A stretch of 64,000 nt of DNA from CANLBN01 sp034111645 (GCA_034111645.1 JAWUWW010000005.1:37484-101483), one strand, 5' to 3'. Counted from the first letter of the stretch, positions 1-9,644 are shown. Numbers and translations are program-made. The notes: a model not told the origin generated them from the sequence alone.

Positions 1-80
1 TACCTAATAACTTTTAATAAATACTCAGTATCTTTTGCGCCTGCCAGTTCTCGAATTGAATGCATGGCATAAAGTGGCAT
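1..80 (-). pseudogene. Partial second copy of the 3' end of the M18 aminopeptidase gene
   Basis: Bases 9-68 repeat bases 154-213 with two mismatches in 60. Read on the minus strand in the same frame, this stretch gives MPLYAMHSIRELAGAKDTE and then YLLKV, matching the C-terminal AMHSIRE region of the intact neighbour, but it begins only about 25 bases after that gene's stop codon and has no upstream gene body. Similarity may continue past the window edge. The simplest reading is a tandem partial duplication or a recombination remnant. It is not a functional gene in what is visible. Confidence 0.7.
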
Positions 81-105
81 GACTATAAAATACTTTTGCA
101 TAATG

Positions 106-1410
106 CTAAATGCTATTAATAGCTTTTTTACTATTAGTCAAAAATACATTAAGAACTTTTAATAAATACTCAGTATCTTTTGCGCCTGCTAGTTCTCGAA
201 TTGAATGCATTGCGAATGTTGGTAAACCAATATCAAGTGTTTTAACGCCTATCTCAGTGGCTGTAATGGGCCCTATTGTACTGCCACAGCCAAGGTCACT
301 TCGAGTCACAAACTCTTGAACGGGTACAGCAGCTAAATTACAGGCATGTTTAAATAAACTGCTTGTTTCGCTGTTTGTAGCATATCGTTGATTGGCATTG
401 ACCTTAATCACAGGCCCATTATTTAATAAAGGCCCGTGATTTTCATCATGCATTTCAGCATAATTAGGATGAATGCCATGGGCGTTATCGATCGATATCA
501 TCATTGATCGATTAATTATACGTATTCTCTCTTCTGTATTTACAATCATACGCTGTAGACATTGCTCAAGCATCGGGCCTTGTGCACCACATGCAGAAGA
601 GCTACCAACCTCTTCATGATCATTACAAACGAGTAATACTGGTTCATCATCCGCCGTTATGATGGCTTGTAAACCCAAATAGCAACTTAATAAATTATCC
701 AATCTGGCGCTTGCAATAAACTCATTTTTAAAACCAATAATCGCTGCTGGCTCAGTACCATAAAAGCTTAGTTCATAGTCAAGAATCTTTTGACAGTCGT
801 TAATATTGCGCTTATTTAGCTCTTCTTTTAATAAATCACGAAAGCTAATATTTTTTGTCATATCTAACTGCATTAACACTGGAGGAAGATGTGTTTGTTT
901 ATTAATATTATTAGCAGTGTTGGCTTCTCTATTTAGATGTATAGCAAGACTTGGAATAGTCGCAATTGCTTTTTCAAAATTTATTAATGTCGAACTTATT
1001 TCTTCATTATCATTCAAATAAATTACTCGTCCTGCAATAGATAAATCGCGATCAAACCAAGGGGCAAGTAAAGCACCTCCATAGGTTTCAACCCCTAATT
1101 GAAAGTACCCATTACTTTTAATTTCGGGTTGAGGTTTAACTTTTAGACATGGACTATCCGTATGAGCGCCAAGCATTGCTAAACCTTGTTGTTGCATTTT
1201 GTCTGGATAAAAACGAAAAGCAATAATTGAAGAGTCATTACGAATAACATAATAGCCCTTGCCAGTTTCTAGCGCCCACGAATCTTTTTCATTAAGTTTT
1301 TCGAAATTATTATCTTTAAGTATTTTTACCATTGATGCTACCGCATGAAATGGCGTTGGCGAGTTATTTAAAAAATTTAGTAAACCTTGATTTAATTTTG
1401 AAATATTCAT
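106..1410 (-). CDS. apeB: M18 family aspartyl aminopeptidase
   Basis: Cytosolic zinc aminopeptidase of the M18 family, which removes N-terminal (often acidic) residues from peptides. At 434 aa it has the normal family length. Visible motifs are the metal-binding GAHTDSP (about 81-87), the DHEEVGS catalytic/metal motif (about 263-269), DNAHGIHPNY in the middle, and the C-terminal AMHSIRE that supplies the last metal-ligand histidine. The ATG is preceded by AGGTAAG. It lies about 60 bp downstream of uppP on the same strand and may be the last gene of that transcript. A 60-base copy of its 3' end follows its stop codon. Family assignment is secure; substrate preference is inferred from the family. 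Confidence 0.9.
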   Translation of the reverse strand: MNISKLNQGLLNFLNNSPTPFHAVASMVKILKDNNFEKLNEKDSWALETGKGYYVIRNDSSIIAFRFYPDKMQQQGLAMLGAHTDSPCLKVKPQPEIKSNGYFQLGVETYGGALLAPWFDRDLSIAGRVIYLNDNEEISSTLINFEKAIATIPSLAIHLNREANTANNINKQTHLPPVLMQLDMTKNISFRDLLKEELNKRNINDCQKILDYELSFYGTEPAAIIGFKNEFIASARLDNLLSCYLGLQAIITADDEPVLLVCNDHEEVGSSSACGAQGPMLEQCLQRMIVNTEERIRIINRSMMISIDNAHGIHPNYAEMHDENHGPLLNNGPVIKVNANQRYATNSETSSLFKHACNLAAVPVQEFVTRSDLGCGSTIGPITATEIGVKTLDIGLPTFAMHSIRELAGAKDTEYLLKVLNVFLTNSKKAINSI

Positions 1411-1469
1411 AATCTTACCTAGTTTCTTTATTAATTTTTACGAGAGTTTATTTGGGAAATTATCTAAAT

Positions 1470-2273
1470 TTAAACAAAGACCCATATTAATAGGCCGCCC
1501 CCTAAAATTAATCGATAAATTACAAAAGGAATCATACCAATACGGTTAATAAATTTCATAAAGTAGACAATACAAATAAATGCACTTATTGCTGAGACTG
1601 TAATACCAAGAAATAAATCATTCCAATATGTTATAGGTTCACCGAGTAACTGCAAAGCTTTGTAACCACCACTTAACGCAATAATAGGTATTGATATTAA
1701 AAATGAAAATTGCGCGGCACTTTGTCGATGCAGGCCGCAAAATAAAGCGGCGGTAATAGTTATACCCGAGCGCGAAGTACCTGGAATCAGTGCAATTGCT
1801 TGAGCAATGCCAATAATCAATACAATATTTATAGTTAATTGTCTGATGTCATGCTTTTTTGATAACTGACCTATATAATCAGCCCAGCCTAGCAATAAAC
1901 CAAAAAATACAGTCGTTAATGCAATGACAAGTGTCGTTCTCAGATGAGTTTCAATGATATCGTTAAATATTAGGCCCGCAAGCCCTGCAGGAATTGTTGC
2001 CAAAATAATATACCATCCGAGCTTACTGTCCGGTGTTTGTTCTCTTTTATAAAACCCCGTTAACCAAGCACTAGCAATATCAATAATTGTTTGTCGAAAA
2101 TAAGTAAGTACAGCTAACAATGTACCTACATGAACAGCAACATCAAATGCTAATCCCTGATCAGGCCAACCCAGAAGACCAGAGGGTAGTATTAAATGTC
2201 CAGAACTAGAAATAGGTAAAAATTCAGTTATACCTTGAATTAAAGCTAGAACAATGATGTGAAGTGTATCCAT
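1470..2273 (-). CDS. uppP: Undecaprenyl-diphosphatase UppP (BacA family)
   Basis: Integral membrane phosphatase that converts undecaprenyl diphosphate to undecaprenyl phosphate, recycling the lipid carrier for peptidoglycan and other envelope polymers; overproduction of this family gives bacitracin resistance. The 267-aa protein is strongly hydrophobic with about eight membrane segments. It carries both family signatures: GITEFLPISSSGHL (14-27, with the catalytic-site glutamate and histidine) and PGTSRSG (164-170, with the key arginine). Length is normal. It sits downstream of tsaB with an AT-rich gap of about 86 bp. Confidence 0.95.
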   Translation of the reverse strand: MDTLHIIVLALIQGITEFLPISSSGHLILPSGLLGWPDQGLAFDVAVHVGTLLAVLTYFRQTIIDIASAWLTGFYKREQTPDSKLGWYIILATIPAGLAGLIFNDIIETHLRTTLVIALTTVFFGLLLGWADYIGQLSKKHDIRQLTINIVLIIGIAQAIALIPGTSRSGITITAALFCGLHRQSAAQFSFLISIPIIALSGGYKALQLLGEPITYWNDLFLGITVSAISAFICIVYFMKFINRIGMIPFVIYRLILGGGLLIWVFV

Positions 2274-2359
2274 AATGACAATGACTTATTCTAGTTAATT
2301 AGATAAAAATGAATTTTTGTGCTTTATAATTAAATAATAAATTTATCACTTTTTCATCA

Positions 2360-3124
2360 TCATGAAATATTATTACGAATACGAGTTCTTTTTTTCCAAG
2401 AAATCTCATTACGCAAATAAGTTGGTTCTGCAGCTGTTGGGTTAATTGTCTTTCCTGCCAAATAATCTTGCAATGCCAGTTGCGCAATATCGACTGCGCT
2501 AGAGTAAATAAGTCTATTAGAAAGCGATAGCTTTTCTTGGCTTAAATTTAGACTTTTAAGTGGTTCATAATCCCATCCTGAGCCACCGGGATAAATTGCG
2601 GAGTTAGGGAAATCTGTTATTGCTTTTTTGCACTGCTCAGGAGAGCAGACTTTCTCAGGCCCTACTGCTTTCAAAAACCAGCTATTTGACTCTTTAAAGA
2701 CACGATAAGCTGACCAATAAACTTCATCCATGCGTGCATCAAAAATTGGCAAGATAAGGGCCTCGGGATCATCTTCTTTAATAGACAAACCATTGTCCAA
2801 AGAAAGCCGCAAGGTGCCCTGTGCCATTGCATATAAATTGGAAATTGGCACTAAGGGAATATCTGCTCCATAGCCAAGTCCTTGAGCCACGCTAATACAA
2901 ATACGTAAACCTGTAAAAGAGCCCGGACCACATCCAAAGCCAATGGCGTCTATATCTTTAAGCTTAATACCTTGCTCTTTTAGCAGACTGGCAACCATTG
3001 GAAGTATGCGTTGCGTGTGCTCTCTTGGCGCTATAAGCGTGGACTCAGTAACTTTATTTTCATTAGTCAAAAGTGCAACCGAACAAGCATCAGTTGAGGT
3101 GTCTATGGCAAGAATAGTAGGCAT
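2360..3124 (-). CDS. tsaB: tRNA threonylcarbamoyladenosine biosynthesis protein TsaB
   Basis: Partner and scaffold of TsaD in the complex with TsaE that transfers the threonylcarbamoyl group to A37 of ANN-decoding tRNAs. It has an ASKHA fold with N-terminal ILAIDTSTDACSVAL (4-18) and the GCGPGSFTGLRI motif (about 64-75) typical of TsaB. At 254 aa it is slightly longer than the E. coli protein (231 aa), with the extra length mainly in the C-terminal half. It lies next to adk on the same strand, the arrangement also found in Pseudomonas, but an adk terminator separates the two. Confidence 0.93.
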   Translation of the reverse strand: MPTILAIDTSTDACSVALLTNENKVTESTLIAPREHTQRILPMVASLLKEQGIKLKDIDAIGFGCGPGSFTGLRICISVAQGLGYGADIPLVPISNLYAMAQGTLRLSLDNGLSIKEDDPEALILPIFDARMDEVYWSAYRVFKESNSWFLKAVGPEKVCSPEQCKKAITDFPNSAIYPGGSGWDYEPLKSLNLSQEKLSLSNRLIYSSAVDIAQLALQDYLAGKTINPTAAEPTYLRNEISWKKRTRIRNNIS

Positions 3125-3284
3125 AAGTATCGAGATCTTTACATTAGGTGGGCTATTTTAGGGGCTATTTGTGTCAAGGCTTATCATAAGGTCAACTCTT
3201 AGCAGCGGCTATTGTTAATTACTATTATAAAGCGATTATTAGTAAGCATACTGCAAAGATAACATAGTTGAAGAGCTATAATAT

Positions 3285-3315
3285 AAAAAGCCCCTGACAA
3301 TAAAACAGAGGCTTA
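3285..3315 (-). terminator. Rho-independent terminator after adk
   Basis: On the minus strand AAGCCTCTG, a loop of about nine bases and CAGGGGCTT form a 9-bp stem with one G-U pair, followed at once by a run of T. It lies 25-55 bases past the adk stop, so adk probably ends its own transcript here and tsaB is transcribed separately. Confidence 0.75.
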
Positions 3316-3339
3316 TATGATTAGCTTATCTCTAGTAAC

Positions 3340-3993
3340 TTAAGATAGAGCTGAAAATAACTGTTTTTTAATCTCGTCTACTTTACCAGTGCCATCGACT
3401 TTTAGGAATCTAGGTCCAGGACTGCCCTTCTGACCTTTTAATATTTTATAAAATGCAACTAGAGGTTCAGTTTGCTCATGGTAAACTTGAAGACGTTTAC
3501 GCACGGTCTCTTCTTTATCATCTTCACGCTGAATCAGAGTTTCTCCAGTTTCATCATCTACACCCTCTTTCTTGGGTGGACTATAGGTCACATGATAGAT
3601 ACGGCCAGAACCAGAATGAACTCGACGACCACTTAAACGATTAACAATGACTTCATCATCAACGTGAATTTCAACAACGTCATCTATAATAATACCGGCA
3701 TCAACTAAAGACTCTGCTTGAGGTATTGTTCTGGGAAAGCCATCGAATAAAAAGCCATTTTTACAATCATCATGACTAATACGCTCTTTAACTAGACCAA
3801 TAATTAGATCATCTGATACTAGACCACCTGATGCCATGATATCTTTGGCCTTTAGACCAAGCTCTGTTCCCGCCTTTACTGCTGCTCTTAACATATCACC
3901 AGTTGATATTTGAGGAATATCAAATTTTCCCATAATATACTTTGCCTGAGTACCTTTACCTGCACCAGGGGCACCTAATAAAATAATTCGCAC
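3340..3993 (-). CDS. adk: Adenylate kinase
   Basis: Catalyses ATP + AMP to 2 ADP in the cytosol. At 217 aa it is the long (LID-containing) bacterial form. It has the P-loop GAPGAGKGTQ (7-16), the AMP-binding region around STGDMLRAA (31-39), FDGFPRT (about 84-90) and a LID from GRRVHSGSGRIYHV to about residue 160 that lacks the four cysteines of zinc-type LIDs, as in E. coli. The start is GTG at 3993: TAGGAG lies about six bases upstream, and the nearby ATG is out of frame. A terminator follows it. Confidence 0.97.
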   Translation of the reverse strand: MRIILLGAPGAGKGTQAKYIMGKFDIPQISTGDMLRAAVKAGTELGLKAKDIMASGGLVSDDLIIGLVKERISHDDCKNGFLFDGFPRTIPQAESLVDAGIIIDDVVEIHVDDEVIVNRLSGRRVHSGSGRIYHVTYSPPKKEGVDDETGETLIQREDDKEETVRKRLQVYHEQTEPLVAFYKILKGQKGSPGPRFLKVDGTGKVDEIKKQLFSALS

Positions 3994-4102
3994 GCATAAC
4001 TCCTAAATAGTTCATAGCGATTTTTTTGCTAAACGGGGTATTAAAGATAGCTTAATTGTTATTATTATTCGTTCTACTATAAAATTAAGCACACAGAGGC
4101 GT

Positions 4103-4132
4103 AAGATACCATGCTAACTTGATAAATCTCAA
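4103..4132 (-). promoter_or_regulatory. Candidate sigma-70 promoter for adk
   Basis: Minus-strand TTGAGA (4127-4132) and TATCTT (4103-4108) are separated by 18 bases, about 110 bases upstream of the adk start. The match is moderate and the only support is position in the mazG-adk gap, so this is a weak call. Confidence 0.3.
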
Positions 4133-4154
4133 GCTTAAGACATTAGACATTAGT

Positions 4155-5033
4155 TTATTGATTTTTAGATGCTTGCCACCAAGCCTCTAATGAGGCTGAA
4201 GTTTGAGCCTGAATAGTCGTATTATGTTTATCCGCAGTATTTTCAAGATAATGAAAACGTTGCTCAAACTTGATATTGGCATGCCTAAGTGCTGTTTCAG
4301 GATCTACTTTTAAGTGCCTTGCTAAGTTTATAACGCTAAAAAGTAAATCGCCGATTTCTGCTGTAACCTGTTCGCCAGCTAAAGATAGATCTTTATCAAG
4401 AACTTTCCCATTAACGGCCTGTAGTGCATGTAAATGACTAACTGCCCCTTTTACCTCATCAACCTCTTCATCTATTTTCTTATAGACCCCGTCGATATTA
4501 GGCCAATCAAAACCCACTGACGAGGCACGCTTTTGTAATTTAGCCGCCCGAATTGTAGCTGGTAAAGCTCGCGGTATATCTGCCATGATGCCTTTTTGAC
4601 CTTTAGCCAACCGCTCTTTTTGTTTGATTTGTTCCCATGACTTTTTAATCTCGGCTTGTGCTTGCAGACTATCTTTTTCTAAACCAGTAGATCGACTATC
4701 GAGAGTCCCGTCAGGAAAAACATGAGGATGCCGGTTTATTAATTTATTCGTGATCGCTGTTGTTATGTCAGTAAAAGTAAAAGCATTATCTTCTTTACCT
4801 AGTTGGCTATAAAAGATAATTTGAAAGAGTAAATCACCAAGCTCATCTTTCAATTGATTGAGGTCATTTTGCTCAATTGCATCAATGACTTCATACATTT
4901 CTTCGATCGTAGAGGAAGCTATAGATTGATAACTTTGCGCTTGATCCCAAGGGCAACCATATTTAGGCTCGCGCAGACGTTGCATTAAATATTGCAAGTC
5001 GTCAATTGTATAATGTGCGTTCAATTTACTCAT
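4155..5033 (-). CDS. mazG: Nucleoside triphosphate pyrophosphohydrolase MazG
   Basis: All-alpha NTP pyrophosphohydrolase that cleaves (d)NTPs to NMP and PPi; in E. coli it moderates ppGpp-linked stress responses. The 292-aa protein has two MazG domains: the N-terminal one contains CPWDQAQSYQSI (27-38) and EEMYEVIDAIE with ELGDLLFQIIFYSQL, and the C-terminal one contains the EEVDEVKGAV and EIGDLLFSVINLARHL motifs (acidic metal ligands). Its ATG overlaps the relA stop codon in an ATGA arrangement, which indicates translational coupling and joint expression with the (p)ppGpp synthetase. Confidence 0.95.
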   Translation of the reverse strand: MSKLNAHYTIDDLQYLMQRLREPKYGCPWDQAQSYQSIASSTIEEMYEVIDAIEQNDLNQLKDELGDLLFQIIFYSQLGKEDNAFTFTDITTAITNKLINRHPHVFPDGTLDSRSTGLEKDSLQAQAEIKKSWEQIKQKERLAKGQKGIMADIPRALPATIRAAKLQKRASSVGFDWPNIDGVYKKIDEEVDEVKGAVSHLHALQAVNGKVLDKDLSLAGEQVTAEIGDLLFSVINLARHLKVDPETALRHANIKFEQRFHYLENTADKHNTTIQAQTSASLEAWWQASKNQ

Positions 5034-7267
5034 GATTGCCTTCTTTGTGCAGACGCAATATTTGGAAGTTGATTTAATTTAGCTAAAATACGGCTAAGTT
5101 GAGTAAAGTCTTTAATTTCAATCGTCACTGTCATATCGACAGTATGAGATTCATGGCTAGAAGTTGTTTGCATTGCCGTTACATTAATATGCGCACTATC
5201 TAACAACATAGTTACATCTCGGAGTAGACCAATGCGATCATAGGCCTCAACAATAATATCAACCGAGTATTTATCCTGTGGCGCTTGGCCCCAACTAACT
5301 TTTAGAATTCGCTCTGACTCATCCGTTTGTAACTGCAAAAAATTTCTGCAGTCCTTACGATGAATGGAAACTCCTCTACCTTGAGTAATATAGCCACTAA
5401 TATCATCGCCAGGTACTGGATTACAGCAACTAGCAATTGTTGTCATTAAATTACCAACACCTTCAATATATATGTCGGCACCTTTATTAGTGCTTACCTT
5501 TTTAGAAATGTGAACGGGAGGTTCACTGATGGGGGCTATAAGTTTTTGCGCTGCATTAATAACTTGGGTTACACTAATTACACCAGAACCAATACTTGCA
5601 TATAATTCATTCAACTCTTTAAGTTTAAGTATGCTTAGTAGTTCAGTGAAATTTATTTCATTAAGGCCTAAACGTTTTAATTCTTTATCGAAGACAGAAC
5701 GACCATCAATAACATTTTGCTCGCGCGCTTGAGCACCAAACCAATGCCTTACTTTTGCTCGAGCTCGAGCAGAATATAAATATCCTAAACTTTCAATTAA
5801 CCAGTTCCTACTTGGTCGTTCATCTTTACCTGTTAATACTTCAACCTGATCAGATGTCTTCAGTTTATAATTAAGTTGTACAATACGACCGTTAACTTTA
5901 GCACCACGACAACGATGTCCAATAGATGTATGTACACGATAAGCAAAATCTAAGGGTGTAGACTTATTTGGTAAATCAACAATATGGCCCTCTGGTGTAA
6001 AGACATAAATACGATTTTGCACAATCGGCTTAGCCATATCGTCTGATAATTGCCTAGCACTTATATGCTCATGCCAATCTAACACTTGGCGTAGCCACTC
6101 TATTTTTTGCTCATAGCTATCGTTACGGGAAGAATCTAGATCTATGCCTTTATAACGCCAATGAGAACAAACTCCGTATTCAGCTTCTTCATGCATTCCT
6201 CTAGAACATATCTGAACTTCTAATACTTTATTTTCTGGACCAACTACTGCGGTATGTAATGATCGGTAACCATTTTTTTTGGGTGCCGCAATATAGTCAT
6301 CAAACTCATGAGGGATATTTCTCCACATGGTATGAACAATACTTAATAGCTCATAACAATCTTTAGTATTTTCCACCATAATTCTTACTGCACGAATATC
6401 ATAAACTTCAGAGAAGCTAATATTTTTTCTTTGCATTTTTAACCAAATGCTATAGATGTGCTTTACGCGTCCATACACTTCAGCTTTTAAGCCATTTTTC
6501 TTAATTTGTGTATGTAAAGCAGCAACAATTTTTTCGATATAATTTTGTCTAGTTAAGCGTTTTTCATCTAACAGACCGGCTATTTTTTTATATTCATCAG
6601 GTTTTAAGTAACGGAAAGCCAAATCTTCTAGCTCCCATTTTATATGCCCGATACCTAAGCGATGAGCAAGAGGCGCATAAATATCAGAAACTTCTTTCGC
6701 AACTTTTCGCTTATAATCTTCAGAAGCATTTTTAACAGCACGGATCGCACAGGTTCGCTCTGCAAGCTTAATGAGGGCAATACGAACGTCATCAACCATC
6801 GATACAAGCATCTTGCGCACTTTCTCAAGCTGCTCTTCTGACTCTTTGCCAAATACACCGTTATTGGTGTCGTTACGCAACAAAGGTATAGCGGCCATAC
6901 GCAAAACACCATTAACTAGGTTTGCGACATTCTCGCCAAAAAAAGTGGTAACCTCTATAATTGATAATTTATTTTCACGTACGCTACGATATACTATAGC
7001 TGCTATAATAGCGTCTTGGTCTAATTGTAAATCTGCTAATATATCTCCCATTTCTAAACCAGAGACAAAACTGCTAGCATGCGAAGACCAAATATTATCG
7101 CTTGCAATAGCTTCTTGTTCAGCCACTTGGATTTTTTCAGCCGCGCTTAATAATAATTCTTGAGCGGCCTCTGGCAATTTAGCCAGATCAACAATTCGAT
7201 TAGCCCACTCGTGAATATCAATATTACGCGGCAATTCACTAGAGTAATAATTTCTAATTTTGACCAT
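5030..7267 (-). CDS. relA: GTP pyrophosphokinase RelA, (p)ppGpp synthetase I
   Basis: Ribosome-associated synthetase that makes (p)ppGpp when uncharged tRNA is in the A site. Domain order in the 745 aa is: N-terminal pseudo-hydrolase (about 50-190), synthetase (about 240-370, with YDIRAVRIMV and APKKNGYRSLHTAV), TGS (about 410-470, starting RIYVFTPEGHIVDLP), helical and CC/zinc-finger region with ASCCNPVPGDDI (about 616-627), and a C-terminal ACT/RRM domain. The HD pair of bifunctional Rel/SpoT enzymes is absent (IVYRSVREN in that place), so the protein is predicted to synthesise but not hydrolyse. Its ATG follows the rlmD stop directly. Confidence 0.96.
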   Translation of the reverse strand: MVKIRNYYSSELPRNIDIHEWANRIVDLAKLPEAAQELLLSAAEKIQVAEQEAIASDNIWSSHASSFVSGLEMGDILADLQLDQDAIIAAIVYRSVRENKLSIIEVTTFFGENVANLVNGVLRMAAIPLLRNDTNNGVFGKESEEQLEKVRKMLVSMVDDVRIALIKLAERTCAIRAVKNASEDYKRKVAKEVSDIYAPLAHRLGIGHIKWELEDLAFRYLKPDEYKKIAGLLDEKRLTRQNYIEKIVAALHTQIKKNGLKAEVYGRVKHIYSIWLKMQRKNISFSEVYDIRAVRIMVENTKDCYELLSIVHTMWRNIPHEFDDYIAAPKKNGYRSLHTAVVGPENKVLEVQICSRGMHEEAEYGVCSHWRYKGIDLDSSRNDSYEQKIEWLRQVLDWHEHISARQLSDDMAKPIVQNRIYVFTPEGHIVDLPNKSTPLDFAYRVHTSIGHRCRGAKVNGRIVQLNYKLKTSDQVEVLTGKDERPSRNWLIESLGYLYSARARAKVRHWFGAQAREQNVIDGRSVFDKELKRLGLNEINFTELLSILKLKELNELYASIGSGVISVTQVINAAQKLIAPISEPPVHISKKVSTNKGADIYIEGVGNLMTTIASCCNPVPGDDISGYITQGRGVSIHRKDCRNFLQLQTDESERILKVSWGQAPQDKYSVDIIVEAYDRIGLLRDVTMLLDSAHINVTAMQTTSSHESHTVDMTVTIEIKDFTQLSRILAKLNQLPNIASAQRRQS

Positions 7268-8722
7268 TTATATTATCTTCGCTTTAGGAGATTTTATATA
7301 AGATTGACTGTTATAAACAAATAAACCCATTACTTCACTATGATAGGTTTGTGCGAACATATCCATCACACCGAAATCTTTCAGAGTATAATTATTATCA
7401 ATCAGTAACTGAGCATCTCTAATAAATGTATTGGGGTCACAAGAAATATACAAAATTCTATTTGGCGATAATTTTTTAATATTTTGACAAATTAATTTCG
7501 CTCCTGCACGCGGCGGATCTAAAATAATGCCATCTACAGTTTTTATATTATCTTCACTATCGATTAATTTTTCAACCTCTTGAGGATCAAACAAATCTGC
7601 CTGTTTGAAACCTGTGTTATTACAAGCATTACTTAAAGAATTACTAGCAGCTTGGCTAACCATTTTTTTTGAACCTTCAATACCGAAAACATATTTAGCA
7701 GTTAGCGACAGGGCTAAGGTAAAATTTCCTACCCCACAAAAAAGATCTAAAAATATTTCATTTGCTTTAGGTTGCAAGAGTGCAAGTGCCTGATCAATCA
7801 TTTTTTGATTTACTATCGCATTAGCTTGAATAAAATCTTGAGGATGAAATGAATAAATTAACTGCTTCGTTGTATGATCTATTAAAAACTTTAAGGTATA
7901 ATTTAATAATGGCTCACATATTTTACCTTCTATTGTTGTTAACGCTTCGCCTTTATTTGGCTGAAACCAGCAAGTTACCTCAAACGATTTAAGCAATTCA
8001 CTTAATGCTTTTCTTGTAATAATCGATATTGGTTGAATATGCCTAATAATAACACCCGAATGATTATCACCATTAATTAGCTCAACATGACTAACCGACG
8101 GCTTATATTCATTTAACCAATCACGAATTAAAATAGACAGCTGAAAAAATGGTTCTGCCATAACGGCGCATTCATTAATATCAACTAATGCTTTACTATT
8201 TTTTTTTCTGAATCCTAACAATATTTTATTATTGAGTTGGACAACACTTAAACGTACGCGTTGTCGATAATAATAATCGCCACCTGTAATTGTCGGTAAA
8301 ATATTATCGGGGACAATCTTCCCTACATGCATTAATCTACTAAGTACATTTTGTAATTTAAAATCTTGTTGCTCTTTTAAAGTGAGATGTTGAAGATGGC
8401 AGCCGCCACATACGTCATAATGACGGCATTTTGGCAGGCAGCGATGACTAGATTTATTCTTTATTGTATTAGCAAAAGCTTCGCAAAAATTAGATTTTTC
8501 ATTTGTAAAAGTAACGTCAACTATTTCGTTTGGTAAAGCATTTTCAATAAAAACAGTCTTGCCATTTAAAGTGGCAATACCCCTACCATCATCACTAAGA
8601 CGAGTAATAAGGAGTTGCTCAACTTTTTTGAGCGGTGTCTTACTAGCTGCTAGTTTATTTGTCGTTGAACTAGCGCGAATACGCTCAGATTTATTATTTT
8701 TGGGTTTGAAAAAATGAACCAT
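7268..8722 (-). CDS. rlmD: 23S rRNA (uracil-1939-C5)-methyltransferase RlmD
   Basis: S-adenosylmethionine-dependent methylation of U1939 in 23S rRNA. The 484-aa protein has a basic N-terminal extension, a TRAM RNA-binding domain (about 34-90), and an iron-sulfur cluster motif with cysteines 99, 105 and 108 (C-x5-C-x2-C) and a later cysteine as fourth ligand. The methyltransferase domain has FLDLFCGVGNFTLAL as SAM motif I, then LDPPRAGA and the catalytic-cysteine motif YISCDPNTFIRD near the C terminus. It is about 40 aa longer than E. coli RlmD, mostly at the N terminus. It sits between cysM and relA, a conserved gammaproteobacterial order. Confidence 0.94.
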   Translation of the reverse strand: MVHFFKPKNNKSERIRASSTTNKLAASKTPLKKVEQLLITRLSDDGRGIATLNGKTVFIENALPNEIVDVTFTNEKSNFCEAFANTIKNKSSHRCLPKCRHYDVCGGCHLQHLTLKEQQDFKLQNVLSRLMHVGKIVPDNILPTITGGDYYYRQRVRLSVVQLNNKILLGFRKKNSKALVDINECAVMAEPFFQLSILIRDWLNEYKPSVSHVELINGDNHSGVIIRHIQPISIITRKALSELLKSFEVTCWFQPNKGEALTTIEGKICEPLLNYTLKFLIDHTTKQLIYSFHPQDFIQANAIVNQKMIDQALALLQPKANEIFLDLFCGVGNFTLALSLTAKYVFGIEGSKKMVSQAASNSLSNACNNTGFKQADLFDPQEVEKLIDSEDNIKTVDGIILDPPRAGAKLICQNIKKLSPNRILYISCDPNTFIRDAQLLIDNNYTLKDFGVMDMFAQTYHSEVMGLFVYNSQSYIKSPKAKII

Positions 8723-8753
8723 TATCTATTATACATTAGGTAGGGACTAATCA

Positions 8754-9644
8754 TTATTCGAACACACCCGATGATAAATAACGATCGCCGCGATCACACA
8801 CAATAGCCACAATAATAGCATTTGTTGTCTCTTCACTCAATTGAAGTGCAGCTGCTATTGATCCACCGGACGAAACGCCAGCAAAAATCCCCTCCTCTTT
8901 TGCCAATAGCCTCATAGTGTCCTCAGCCCGCTTTTGCCCCATATCAACAATTTTATCAACGTAGGATTCATCATAAATAGAGGGGATATACTCTTTTGGC
9001 CAACGCCTGATTCCTGGAATGCTGGCACCATCAGATGGCTGAAGACCTATAATCTGTATATTTGGATTTTGCTCTTTAAGATAACGTGATGTACCCGTTA
9101 TGGTACCAGTCGTACCCATAGAACTGATGAAATGTGTAACGGTGCCTTGAGTTTGCTGCCAAATTTCTGGTCCTGTAGTTTCATAATGTGCCAATGGATT
9201 ATCGGTATTAGCAAATTGGTCAAGGACTATTCCTTTACCATCTGCCTGCATTTTTAATGCAAGGTCACGAGCCCCCTCCATACCCTCTTCTTTACTCACT
9301 AAAATTAGCTCTGCACCATACGCAGTCATGGCTTGCTTACGCTCGCTTGTTGCGTTGGCCGGCATAATAAGAATAATTCGATAACCTCTGATGGCTGCTG
9401 CCATAGCCAAGGCAATTCCTGTATTTCCACTAGTTGCTTCAACTAATGTATCACCTGGCTTAATAACGCCTTTTTCTTCCGCTCGCCTGATCATCGATAT
9501 AGCCGGTCTATCTTTTAAAGATCCTGCCGGATTATTACCCTCCAGTTTCGCTAAGATAGTATTTGATGTATTTCCAGGTAATCGTTGTAATCTTACTAAT
9601 GGTGTATTACCAATACATGATTCAATGGTAGGAAAAGTGATCAT
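8754..9644 (-). CDS. cysM: Cysteine synthase B
   Basis: PLP-dependent O-acetylserine sulfhydrylase of the CysM type, which can use thiosulfate as well as sulfide to make cysteine. The 296 aa match the family length. The PLP lysine lies in NPAGSLKDRPA (38-48, Lys44), and the phosphate/substrate loops TSGNTG (71-76) and SSGGS near the C terminus are present. The insert with WPKEYIPSIYDE is typical of CysM rather than CysK. It is the first gene of the minus-strand cysM-rlmD-relA-mazG block and is divergent from the receiver-Hpt gene. A TATAAT -10-like box (9713-9718, minus) lies upstream. Confidence 0.94.
   Translation of the reverse strand: MITFPTIESCIGNTPLVRLQRLPGNTSNTILAKLEGNNPAGSLKDRPAISMIRRAEEKGVIKPGDTLVEATSGNTGIALAMAAAIRGYRIILIMPANATSERKQAMTAYGAELILVSKEEGMEGARDLALKMQADGKGIVLDQFANTDNPLAHYETTGPEIWQQTQGTVTHFISSMGTTGTITGTSRYLKEQNPNIQIIGLQPSDGASIPGIRRWPKEYIPSIYDESYVDKIVDMGQKRAEDTMRLLAKEEGIFAGVSSGGSIAAALQLSEETTNAIIVAIVCDRGDRYLSSGVFE

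Noticed and set aside
106..319. Plus-strand frame opposite the M18 aminopeptidase (110-319)
   Set aside because: Antisense shadow of a clear gene; no ribosome-binding site or motif.
6655..7163. Frames of 85 and 130 codons overlapping relA
   Set aside because: They lie fully inside relA in other frames; the relA protein is complete and well conserved there.
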